DNA of 41,502 nt from Pseudonocardia lacus (GTDB taxonomy: Bacteria; Actinomycetota; Actinomycetes; Mycobacteriales; Pseudonocardiaceae), in contig NZ_JAHDTH010000045.1 of assembly GCF_018531445.1 (NCBI RefSeq), positions 1 to 41,502 of the forward strand, in the 5' to 3' direction. The translations under genes and the position numbers were made by a program. Numbering within the stretch: the stretch's first letter is position 1; the number at the start of each line of letters is the position of its first letter. The notes beneath the pieces are model-generated. The model was not told the origin of the DNA, searched no databases, and worked only from the letters and a program-made list of their open reading frames with translations. Positions 31,744 to 41,502 of this stretch are shown here, piece by piece.

Positions 31744-32601
31744 TCAGTCGCCCAGTTCGGTCCGGACCGCGTAGAGCTCGGGGAAGAACGTCAGCTCGAG
31801 CGCGCGGGCCAGGAAGCCGGTGCCCGACGAGCCGCCGGTGCCGCGGCGGAAGCCGATGGTGCGCTGCACCGTGCGCAGGTGGCGGAACCGCCACACCTGG
31901 AAGCTGTCCTCCAGGTCGACCAGGTCCTCGCAGGCCTCGTAGACCTCCCAGTGCTCCTCCACGTCGCGGTAGACGCCCCGGAACACCTCGACGACGCCCT
32001 CGTGCAGCACGTGCGTCTTCGTGACGTCGCGGTCGAGCACGTCCCGGGGGACCGGCCAGCCCCGCCGGGCCAGGTGGCGCAGGAACTCGTCGTAGAGGCT
32101 GGGCGCCGCCAGCAGTTCGGCCAGCTCCCGGCGGCGTGCCTCGTCGTGGCGGAAGACCTCCAGCATGGCGGCGTTCTTGTTGCCCAGCGCGAACTCCACC
32201 GCCCGGTACTGCTGGCTCTGGAACCCCGACGAGCTGGCCAGCGCGCCGCGGAACTCCAGGTACTCGGCCGGGGTCAGGGTGGCCAGCACCGACCACTGCT
32301 CGATCAACGTGCGCTGCACGTGCTTGACCCGGGCGAGGTTCTTCATCGCCAGCTTGAGCTCGTCGGCGGAAAGGTGGCGCATGGCCGCGCGCAGCTCGTG
32401 CAGCACCAGCTTGAGCCACAGCTCGGTGGTCTGGTGCTGGATGATGAACAGCATCTCGTCGTGGTGCGGGGGGCGGCTGACCGGGTGCTGGGCGGCCAGC
32501 AGCTCGTCGAGGTGCAGGTAGTCCGAGTAGGACATGGTCGCGCTGAAATCGCGCACGACCTCCTCCTCGACCGGCCGCGTGCCGCGTTCCTCGGTGGTCA
32601 T
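31744..32601 (-). CDS. kynA: Tryptophan 2,3-dioxygenase
   Basis: Heme enzyme of 285 residues opening the indole ring of L-tryptophan with O2 to N-formylkynurenine. Family motifs: [13 protein letters not shown] at the N-terminus, [16 protein letters not shown] in the active site, [13 protein letters not shown], and [24 protein letters not shown] near the C-terminus, with the likely heme-ligand His in RFRHLR. The ATG overlaps the kynU stop in ATGA, so the two are translated together. The next step, formylkynurenine hydrolysis, has no dedicated gene in the window. Confidence 0.95.
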   Translation of the reverse strand: MTTEERGTRPVEEEVVRDFSATMSYSDYLHLDELLAAQHPVSRPPHHDEMLFIIQHQTTELWLKLVLHELRAAMRHLSADELKLAMKNLARVKHVQRTLIEQWSVLATLTPAEYLEFRGALASSSGFQSQQYRAVEFALGNKNAAMLEVFRHDEARRRELAELLAAPSLYDEFLRHLARRGWPVPRDVLDRDVTKTHVLHEGVVEVFRGVYRDVEEHWEVYEACEDLVDLEDSFQVWRFRHLRTVQRTIGFRRGTGGSSGTGFLARALELTFFPELYAVRTELGD

Positions 32602-33844
32602 CGGGTCGCCTCCTTCGCCAGCACGAGCATCCCGTCGAGGACCTCGGTGAAGCTGGTGCTCAGCGGGGCCAGCCCGAGCCGGATGCCGTCCGGGGCGCGG
32701 AAGTCCCCGATCACCCCGGCATCCCACAGCCTGTCGTTGACCGCGCGGAAGTCGGGTCGGCGCAGCGTGACGTGCCCGCCGCGGGTGGTGTCGTCGCGCG
32801 GGCTGGCGACGGTGACGCCCGCGCCGGCCAGCAGCTCGTCGGCGAGGTCGAGTGCGAAGCGGGTGAGCAGCACCGACTTGGCCCGGATCGCCGCCATCCC
32901 GACGCGCTCGACGAGGTCGAGCCCGCAGCGCACCGGCACCATCGCCACGATCGGCGGGGTGCCGCTGAGCAGCGCCCGCGCCCCGGTGGCGGCCGCGTAG
33001 CCGGGGCCCATCGTGAACGGCTCGGCGTGGCCCATCCAGCCCTGCACCGGCTGGCGCAGCACGCCATGGTGACGGGCGGCGAGGTAGCCGAACGCCGGCG
33101 CGCCGGGGCCGCCGCACAGGTACTTGTAGGTGCAGCCGACGGCCAGGTCGACGCCCCAGCCGTCCAGGTCGAGCTCGACCGAGCCGACGGAGTGGCTGAG
33201 GTCCCACAGCACGAGCCCGCCGGCGTCGTGCACGGCGCGGGTGATGCCGGGGGCGTCGGCGAGGTGCGCCGACCGGTAGGCGACGTGGCTGAACAGGGCC
33301 AGCGCCGTGCGCGACCCGACGGCCGCGCGCACCTGGTCGAGGGTGACGCCCGCGTCCGGGTCGGTCTCGATCCAGCGCACCCGGCAGCCGCGCTCGGCGG
33401 CGATGCCCTCGACGACGTAGCGGTCGGTGGGGAAGTTGTCGGTGTCGCAGACGATCTCGTCGCGGCCGTCGGGTGCCGCGTCGACGGCGGCCCTCGCGAG
33501 CTTGTAGAGCATCACCGTCGTCGAGTCGGCGACGACGGTCTGCCCGGGTGCGGCGCCGAGCACCGCCCGGCCCAGCTGGTCGCCGAGCTGGGTCGGCCAG
33601 TCCATCCAGCCGTCGGTCCAGCCCCGGATGAGCCGCCCGCCCCACTCCTGCGCGATGAAGGCGGCCATCCGCTCGCCGGTGACGCGCAGCGGCCGGCCCA
33701 GCGAGTTGCCGTCCAGGTAGGAGACGACGCGGGGGGCGGCGTCGAGCAGGAACTCGTCGCGGACGGCGGCCAGCGGGTCGGCCGCGTCCAGCTCGGCGGC
33801 GCGCTCGCGCCAGGTGTCCACGGTGCCCTGCCTCTGCGCGGTCA

Positions 33845-33845
<1 letters not shown>
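32598..33845 (-). CDS. kynU: Kynureninase
   Basis: PLP enzyme of 415 residues splitting kynurenine to anthranilate and alanine. Motifs: [12 protein letters not shown] at the start, [35 protein letters not shown], and [15 protein letters not shown] with the cofactor Lys near residue 241. GWMGHAEPF and the C-terminal [11 protein letters not shown] are also typical. The start overlaps the guaB1 stop (ATGA) and the stop overlaps the kynA start (ATGA), giving a tight three-gene unit for tryptophan breakdown with a purine gene in front. Confidence 0.95.
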
Positions 33846-35299
<1,454 letters not shown>

Positions 35300-35310
35300 C
35301 GCCCGCTGGG

Positions 35311-35742
35311 CTAGGTCGGCCCGGTGTCGCGGTGGGCGAGGCGGTGCAGGGCCTGCGCGGTGGCGGCGAAGTCGTCGCCGAGGACGGCGTGCAGCTCGGC
35401 GTTGAACCGGTCGATCTCGGGCCGGGCGGACCGCAGCACCTCCTCGCCCCGCTCCGAAAGCTCCAGCACGACGGCCCGGTGCTCGCTCGGGTGCGGCTGC
35501 CGCCGGATCAGGCCGGCCGCGACCAGCCGCCCGACCAGCCCGGTGACCGCCGACTCCCGCAGGCCGAGCGCCCGGGCCAGCTCCCGCTGGGTGAGCCCGG
35601 GCTCGTCGTGCACCGCGAACAGCGCCCCGAGCTGCGCGGTCGTGATGCCGGCCGCGGCGAGGCAGCGCCGGTCGGCGTCCAGGCGCAGGGAGTGGGCCGC
35701 GCGCTGGAGCAGGAAGTACAGGCGCTGGTCGGGGTCGGCCAC
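35311..35742 (-). CDS. MarR-family transcriptional regulator
   Basis: Protein of 143 residues with a winged helix-turn-helix (about 40-110): ITTAQLGALFAVHDEPGLTQRELARALGLRESAVTGLVGRLVAAGLIRRQPHPSEHRAVVLELSERG, including the recognition helix and the D/E-R wing typical of MarR. N- and C-terminal helices form the dimer. The GTG at 35742 has CAAGAT (35749-35754) 6 nt upstream. It faces the thioesterase gene over a perfect palindrome (35781-35800), the presumed site for itself. The ligand may be an aromatic acid, as for many MarR proteins, and could tie in with the kynurenine genes behind it; this is inference. Confidence 0.88.
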   Translation of the reverse strand: MADPDQRLYFLLQRAAHSLRLDADRRCLAAAGITTAQLGALFAVHDEPGLTQRELARALGLRESAVTGLVGRLVAAGLIRRQPHPSEHRAVVLELSERGEEVLRSARPEIDRFNAELHAVLGDDFAATAQALHRLAHRDTGPT

Positions 35743-35780
35743 GCCACGATCTTGACAGCCGGCGGGCCGGTTGGCGATCC

Positions 35781-35800
35781 TCACTTCACATACGAAGTGA
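35781..35800. promoter_or_regulatory. MarR-type operator
   Basis: TCACTTC-ACATAC-GAAGTGA, a perfect inverted repeat with 7-bp arms and a 6-bp spacer, in the 66-bp divergent region. TTGACA at 35752-35757 is a good plus-strand -35 box, so a bound regulator would block the thioesterase promoter and probably its own. Confidence 0.75.
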
Positions 35801-35808
35801 GGTGCGGG

Positions 35809-36240
35809 ATGACGACACCGCTGGAGTACGCCCAGGGCGTGCTGGACGCCCAGCCGTTCAGCCGGCTGCTGGGGGCGCGGCTGACCGAGTTCGGCGACGG
35901 GGCGGCCGTGCTGGAGCTGGACATTCGCGACGAGCTGCGCCAGCAGATGGGCTTCGTGCACGGCGGCGTGCTCAGCTACGCCGCCGACAACGCGCTCACC
36001 TTCGCCGCCGGGGCGGCCATCGGCCCGGGCCTGGTGACGGCCGGCCTCACCATCGACTACCTGCGCCCGGCGACGGGTCGGACGCTGCGGGCCCGGGCGA
36101 GGGTGGTCCGGGCCGGGCGGGCGCGGGTGGTGTGCCGCTGCGACGTCGAGGCGCTGGACGAGGCGGGGGAGCCCACGCTGTGCGCCGTCGCCCAGGGCAC
36201 CATCGCGACCCTCACGACGCCGTCGCCGACCGGGTCCTGA
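35809..36240 (+). CDS. PaaI-type hotdog thioesterase
   Basis: Protein of 143 residues with the hotdog-fold landmarks: QQMGFVHGGVLSYAADNALTFAAGAAIG (HGG start of the long helix, with Asp as likely catalytic acid) and LTIDYLRPATGRTLRARARVVRAGR. Such enzymes hydrolyse acyl- or aryl-CoA thioesters. GAGG lies 6-9 nt before the ATG, within the operator edge. Divergent from marR and likely repressed by it; an anthranilyl-, benzoyl- or phenylacetyl-CoA substrate would fit the context, but the sequence does not settle it. Confidence 0.88.
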   Translation: MTTPLEYAQGVLDAQPFSRLLGARLTEFGDGAAVLELDIRDELRQQMGFVHGGVLSYAADNALTFAAGAAIGPGLVTAGLTIDYLRPATGRTLRARARVVRAGRARVVCRCDVEALDEAGEPTLCAVAQGTIATLTTPSPTGS

Positions 36241-36246
36241 CTCCGA

Positions 36247-36291
36247 CGAGAGCGGCTCTCGTCCAACCATGGTGGACGCGAGCCGCTCTCG
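36247..36291. repeat. Long palindromic repeat R2
   Basis: Second copy of the element at 9169-9215: 19-bp arms (36247-36265 and 36273-36291) with one mismatch. It lies between the convergent thioesterase and DNA ligase genes, 6 bp after the thioesterase stop. Confidence 0.8.
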
Positions 36292-36307
36292 CTCGGTCGG
36301 CGGCGGG

Positions 36308-37816
36308 TCAGTCGCGGAGGAGGGCTCGGACCGCGTCGATGGTGTCGGCTTCGGCGGGGGTCTTGTCGGGGCGGTAGCGCAGGACCCGGGCGAAGCGCAG
36401 CGCGACGCCACCGGGGTAGCGGGTGCTGCGCTGGACGCCGTCGAGCTCGATCTCGACGACGAGCTCCGGGTGCAGGAGCACCGCGCCCGGCACCTCCTCG
36501 CGCGTGAACTGCGGGAACGTGGCCGTCTGCCAGGCCAGGAGCTCGTCGGTCATGCCCTTGAACGTCTTGCCGACCATGATCGGATCGTTGCCGTCGGGGT
36601 CGCGGGCGCCGAGGTGGATGTTGGACAGCGAGCCCGTGCGGCGGCCGTAGCCCCACTCGGCGCCGATGACGACGAGGTCGAGGGTGTGCACCGGCTTGAC
36701 CTTCTGCCAGGCCTTGCCGCGCCGGCCGGCGGCGTAGGGGCTGGTCAGCGACTTGACCATGACGCCCTCGTGGCCGGCGTCCAGCGCGTCGGCCAGGACC
36801 TGGGCGGCCTCGTCGGGGGTGGGGCGGACGGTGCCGGGCATGCGGTGCGGGCCGGCCACCTTCTCCAGGGCCTCCAGCCGGACGGCGAGGGGCTCGTCGA
36901 GCAGGTCGGTGCCGTCGAGGGCGAGGCAGTCGAAGAAGAAGGGCCGCAGCAGCTCTTCCCCGGCGGCGGCGCCGAAGCGGCTCATCGTCTCCTGGAAGGG
37001 GCGGGGGCGGCCGTCGTCGGTGAGCGCGAGCGTCTCGCCGTCGAGCACGACCGACGTGCACGGCAGGTCGCGGGCGAACTCGACCAGCTCGGGCACCGAC
37101 GCGGTGATCTCGCGCAGCGTCCTGGTCCAGATGCGGACGTCGTCGCCGTCGCGGTGGACCTGGATGCGGGCGCCGTCGAGCTTGTGCTCGACGCTCACCT
37201 CGGAGCCGAGGTCGGCCAGCGCGGAGTCGAGCGTGTCGGCGGGGGAGGCCAGCATCGGGCGGACCGGCGTGCCGACCCGCAGCGCGACCGCCTGGAGGGC
37301 CTCGACCCCGCCGGACAGCGCCAGCGCTGCCGTGCCGGGCAGCCGACCGGACAGCATGAACGCCCGCCGGACGACGGCGGCCGGCACCGCGGCGGCGCCG
37401 GCGATCGCCTCCAGCATCACGCCTTCGAGCGCGCCCTGGCGCAGCTCGCCGGTGATCAGCCGGCGCAGGAAGGCCTGCTCGTCGGCCGTTGCCGCGCCGA
37501 ACAGCTCGCCGAGCAGCGCGGCCCGACGGGCGACCGAGCCGCTGCCGGTGGTGGCGGCCAGCTCGTCGAGCAGCCGGTCGACCACCTCGACCCGCAGGGT
37601 CGGCCGGTCGGCCGGGGCGTGGTCGAGGGCGGCGAGGGTGCGCCACCCGGCGCCGATGCGGCCCTGCCGCGCCTCGCCCGACAGCCACGCGGTGACCGCC
37701 TCGACCTCCTCCGGCGCGGCCGCGCGCAGGGCGTCGGCGAGCGCGGTGGCCTTGGCGGTGCGGGAGCGGGTGGCCCCGACCGCCGCCGAGGTGGCGACCA
37801 CGTCGCTGAGCAGCAT
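36308..37816 (-). CDS. ligB: ATP-dependent DNA ligase (LigB type)
   Basis: Ligase of 502 residues. An N-terminal DNA-binding domain (about 1-195) precedes the nucleotidyltransferase core with the adenylated lysine in SVEHKLDGARIQVH (Lys near 212), then VLDGETLAL, FFFDCLALDG, GHEGVMVKS and WQKVKPVHTLDLVVIGAEWG (motifs III to V), and an OB-fold domain to the end. The length and domain order match LigB of mycobacteria (Rv3062), a non-essential ligase used in repair alongside NAD-dependent LigA. The ATG at 37816 has CAGGAT 7 nt upstream (leaderless); an ATG three codons earlier is possible. Confidence 0.93.
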   Translation of the reverse strand: MLLSDVVATSAAVGATRSRTAKATALADALRAAAPEEVEAVTAWLSGEARQGRIGAGWRTLAALDHAPADRPTLRVEVVDRLLDELAATTGSGSVARRAALLGELFGAATADEQAFLRRLITGELRQGALEGVMLEAIAGAAAVPAAVVRRAFMLSGRLPGTAALALSGGVEALQAVALRVGTPVRPMLASPADTLDSALADLGSEVSVEHKLDGARIQVHRDGDDVRIWTRTLREITASVPELVEFARDLPCTSVVLDGETLALTDDGRPRPFQETMSRFGAAAGEELLRPFFFDCLALDGTDLLDEPLAVRLEALEKVAGPHRMPGTVRPTPDEAAQVLADALDAGHEGVMVKSLTSPYAAGRRGKAWQKVKPVHTLDLVVIGAEWGYGRRTGSLSNIHLGARDPDGNDPIMVGKTFKGMTDELLAWQTATFPQFTREEVPGAVLLHPELVVEIELDGVQRSTRYPGGVALRFARVLRYRPDKTPAEADTIDAVRALLRD

Positions 37817-37957
37817 GGACCCCATCCTGGCAGCCCACACCGACAGCCCGCGCGGCGTCAACGTCTCGGCGGCTCGCCCGCGGCGGCGAGTTCGACCACC
37901 CGGTCCGACACCCGGCGGCGTCGCAGGCATCGCGATCCTGCGACGCCACCCGGTGGC

Positions 37958-38467
37958 TCAGCCCATCGACTTCCGGCCGTCGATGGCCTCGCGGATGATG
38001 TCGGCGTGCCCGGCGTGCTGGGAGATCTCGCCGACGAGGTGGGTGAAGACGCGCCGGGCCGAGCGGCGCGCGCCCGGCGCGAACCACGGCGCCGTCGGCA
38101 GCGCGTGCGAGATGTCGAGGTCGGGCAGCGTGATCAGCACCTCGTCGGTGCGCCGGGCGATCTCCTCGTAGCGGTCGAGCAGGACCTGCAGCGTCTCGCC
38201 ATCCAGCATCGCGAAGCCGTTCGCGAACTCCGTCCAGTCGTCGGGGTCGCTCTCGATGGCCGAGGTGCCCTGCTCGATGAAGTCGACCCACTGTGACTCC
38301 ATGGCCGCCACGTGCTTGATCAGCCCGCCGATCGTCAGCTCGCTGACGGTGCTGCGGGTGGCGGCCTGCTCGTCGGTGAGGCCGTCGGCGGTGCCGCGCA
38401 GGAACTGCCGGTGCACGCGCAGGGTCTCCAGCAGGTCGGCGCGCTCACCGGTGAGGGTCTGCTCCAT
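37958..38467 (-). CDS. DinB-family protein (putative thiol-dependent enzyme)
   Basis: Protein of 169 residues of the DinB/DUF664 four-helix fold. The metal-site histidines are visible: LIKHVAAMES near 47-55 and GEISQHAGHADIIREAIDG near the end (H-x-x-H). Actinobacterial members include mycothiol-dependent maleylpyruvate isomerase and thiol S-transferases. The ATG at 38467 is chosen because AGGAG lies 9 nt upstream; the ATG at 38476 abuts that site. It is divergent from the WYL regulator over 148 bp containing a repeated palindrome, so it is the probable target of that regulator. Confidence 0.87.
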   Translation of the reverse strand: MEQTLTGERADLLETLRVHRQFLRGTADGLTDEQAATRSTVSELTIGGLIKHVAAMESQWVDFIEQGTSAIESDPDDWTEFANGFAMLDGETLQVLLDRYEEIARRTDEVLITLPDLDISHALPTAPWFAPGARRSARRVFTHLVGEISQHAGHADIIREAIDGRKSMG

Positions 38468-38545
38468 GGTGGTCATCTCCTGGCCTTTCGGTCGTCCGAC
38501 CGGGTCTTCCGACCCGCTCACTGGAACCAGATTAGGAGGGCCAGC

Positions 38546-38591
38546 GGTCAGTTCCTGACCTCAATCCCGACGCAGCGGCCACTTTCTGACC
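38546..38591. promoter_or_regulatory. Two operator copies between the DinB-like and WYL genes
   Basis: GGTCAG-TTC-CTGACC (38546-38560) is a perfect palindrome; GGCCACTTTCTGACC (38577-38591) repeats it at 12 of 15 positions, 31 bp away (about three helical turns). TAATCT on the minus strand near 38530-38535 is a possible -10 box of the DinB-like gene. Confidence 0.65.
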
Positions 38592-38602
38592 GGAGATGGG
38601 CG

Positions 38603-38608
38603 CAGGAT
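38603..38608 (+). promoter_or_regulatory. -10-like box of the WYL regulator gene
   Basis: CAGGAT, 7 nt before the ATG at 38616; leaderless spacing, the same CAGGAT-N7-ATG pattern as ligB. Confidence 0.4.
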
Positions 38609-39588
38609 GGGGGTCATGGCGAACACGAGCTCCCGCACCCTGCGGCTGCTGTCGCTGCTGCAGACGCGCCGGTACTGGCCGGGGCCGGTGCTCGCCGAGC
38701 GGCTCGGGGTCTCGCCGCGCACGCTGCGCCGCGACGTCGACCGGCTGCGCGAGCTGGGCTACCCCGTCGAGGCCAGCCGCGGTGTCGACGGCGGCTACCA
38801 GCTGGCCGCCGGGGCGACGCTGCCGCCGCTGATCCTCGACGACGAGGAGGCGGTGGCGCTGGCCGTCGGCATGCAGGCCGCCACCCAGGGCGCGGCGTCG
38901 GGCATCCAGGACGCGGCCGTGCGGGCGCTGGCCAAGGTCGTGCAGGTGATGCCGGCGCGGCTGCGCCGGCGGGTGGACGCCGTCCGCACGGCCACGGTGC
39001 CGGGCTCGTGGGGCGGCGCGCCCGGGCCCGCGGTCGACGCCGACGTGCTCGCCGTGCTGGCCCAGGCCTGCCGCGACGCCGAGCGGGTGCGGTTCCGCTA
39101 CACCGCCCAGGACGGCGCCGAGACCTCCCGCCACGCCGAACCGCTGCGGCTGGTCTCGCTCGGGCGGCGCTGGTACGTCGTGGCCTACGACCTCGACCGC
39201 AACGACTGGCGCAGCTTCCGCCTCGACCGGGTCACCGGGCCGCGGGGGACCGGCGCCCGGTTCCGCCCGCGCGAGCTGCCGGCCGCGGACGCGGCGGCGT
39301 TCGTGCTGGCCGGGATCACCCGCATCCCCGCTTCGCACGCGGTGGAGGCGGTGGTCGAGGCGCCGGCGGAGCGCGTGCGGGAGCGGATGGGCCGCTGGTT
39401 CGTCACCGAGGAGCTGGGCGCCGACCGCTGCCGCGTCACCATGACCACCGACGACCTGCTGTGGCCTGCGATGGCGCTGGGCGTGCTCGGTGAGGAGTTC
39501 GAGGTCGTCTCACCACCGGAGCTGCGCACCGTCCTGGCGGAGCTGTCGACCCGGCTGGCCCGCGCCGCCGACGGGGAAGCCGGGGCGA

Positions 39589-40995
<1,407 letters not shown>

Positions 40996-41046
40996 GCGCC
41001 GAGTCTTCCCCCCGGTGCGCGGGCGCGCACCCGGGCGTGACGCCGC

Positions 41047-41502
41047 TTACCGCACGACCTGCACCACGTCGCCGCGGCTGAGCGAGCCGAAGAACTCCCG
41101 CGCCGCCGAGCGCGACAGGTGGATGCAGCCGTGCGACTTCTCCCGCAGGCTGCCCTGGTGGAAGGCGATGCCGCCGTTGAAGAACACCGAGTACGGCATC
41201 GGGGCGTCGTAGATCGAGCTGACGTGGTGCCTGTTCTTGAAGGTGACGGTGAACGTGCCCGGCGGGGTGCGGAAGCCCTTGCGGCCGTGGGTGATCGGCA
41301 CCGGGCCGTAGGAGATGGCGCCGTCGCGGATCAGCCAGGCCTGGTTGGCGGAGAGGTCGACGCAGGCGCGGGCGCTGGACAGGCACGGCGTGCCGGGCAC
41401 CGCGACCGGGGCGGGCGGGGTGACCGGGAGCTCGGCGGGGCGGGCCGGCGCCTCCTGCGGGACGACGACGGGGGCCGCTGGCGCGGCCGGCGCCGCCGGC
41501 GC
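41047..41502 (-). CDS. L,D-transpeptidase (YkuD domain), 5' end outside window
   Basis: The visible 151 or so codons hold a catalytic YkuD domain: SANQAWLIRDGAISYGPVPITHGRKGFRTPPGTFTV, FFNGGIAFHQGS and KSHGCIHLSRSAAREFF with the active-site Cys in SHGC. Such enzymes make 3-3 cross-links in peptidoglycan or attach proteins to it, outside the membrane. Upstream of a GTG at 41400 the frame stays open to the edge as a Pro/Ala-rich linker, so the gene starts beyond the window, presumably with a signal peptide. The HGC-IHL variant replaces the common HGC-IR/NM. A paired Cys at CLSSARACVDL may form a disulfide. Confidence 0.9.
   Translation of the reverse strand, partial: APAAPAAPAAPVVVPQEAPARPAELPVTPPAPVAVPGTPCLSSARACVDLSANQAWLIRDGAISYGPVPITHGRKGFRTPPGTFTVTFKNRHHVSSIYDAPMPYSVFFNGGIAFHQGSLREKSHGCIHLSRSAAREFFGSLSRGDVVQVVR

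Overview
The window is very GC-rich DNA from a mycothiol-using actinomycete, most likely a member of the Pseudonocardiaceae such as Pseudonocardia. The reasons are a mycothiol S-conjugate amidase, a DinB-family thiol-transferase-like protein, a SigD/ShbA-type sigma factor, many GTG starts and many -10 boxes lying 6-9 nt before a start codon (leaderless mRNAs). From about 7.7 to 41 kb the backbone follows the order known from mycobacteria around Rv1077-Rv1098c: cbs, metB, greA, mca, small membrane protein, YyaL-like protein, hemolysin III, short cis-prenyltransferase, phoH2 and fumarase. Lineage-specific blocks are inserted into this backbone.

Layout. 1-3.9 kb: an ABC ATPase (cut at the left edge) and an FtsX-like permease. 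4.3-7.2 kb: a small Cys/His protein, the ShbA/SigD sigma factor, and a divergent HTH-nSTAND NTPase with an altered P-loop. 7.2-12.7 kb: a PGPGW membrane protein, the transsulfuration pair cbs and metB, a small secreted protein, threonine dehydratase and greA. 13.2-18.8 kb: mca to the prenyltransferase, with an RHH-like DNA-binding protein in between. 18.9-23.6 kb: eight tandem paralogues of a small secreted two-cysteine protein, all on the minus strand. Most have the same promoter, a paired upstream box 40-41 bp apart, a hairpin at the 5' end of the mRNA and a private GC-rich terminator. 23.9-26.9 kb: a DUF885-like protein and phoH2 with a small overlapping upstream ORF at the place of the phoAT antitoxin. 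27.0-31.6 kb (minus): a probable graspetide (ATP-grasp RiPP) operon with two related precursor-like peptides, an ATP-grasp ligase, a MauE/MauD redox pair and an ABC exporter. 31.7-35.8 kb (minus): kynA, kynU, guaB1 and a marR gene, with a divergent hotdog thioesterase across a perfect operator palindrome. 36.3-41.5 kb: ATP-dependent DNA ligase, DinB-like protein, divergent WYL regulator, fumarase and an L,D-transpeptidase cut at the right edge.

How the parts fit. Cbs, MetB, Mca and the DinB-like protein belong to sulfur and low-molecular-weight-thiol metabolism. The graspetide operon is unusual in pairing an ATP-grasp macrocyclase with thioredoxin-like and quinone-reductase-like membrane partners, while one precursor ends in a three-cysteine tail, so side-chain ester/amide links and disulfides may coexist. 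The eight-copy secreted family is the most striking unexplained feature. Its architecture suggests an abundant, coordinately controlled cell-surface material. All function statements come from reading translations and motifs; no database search was possible.
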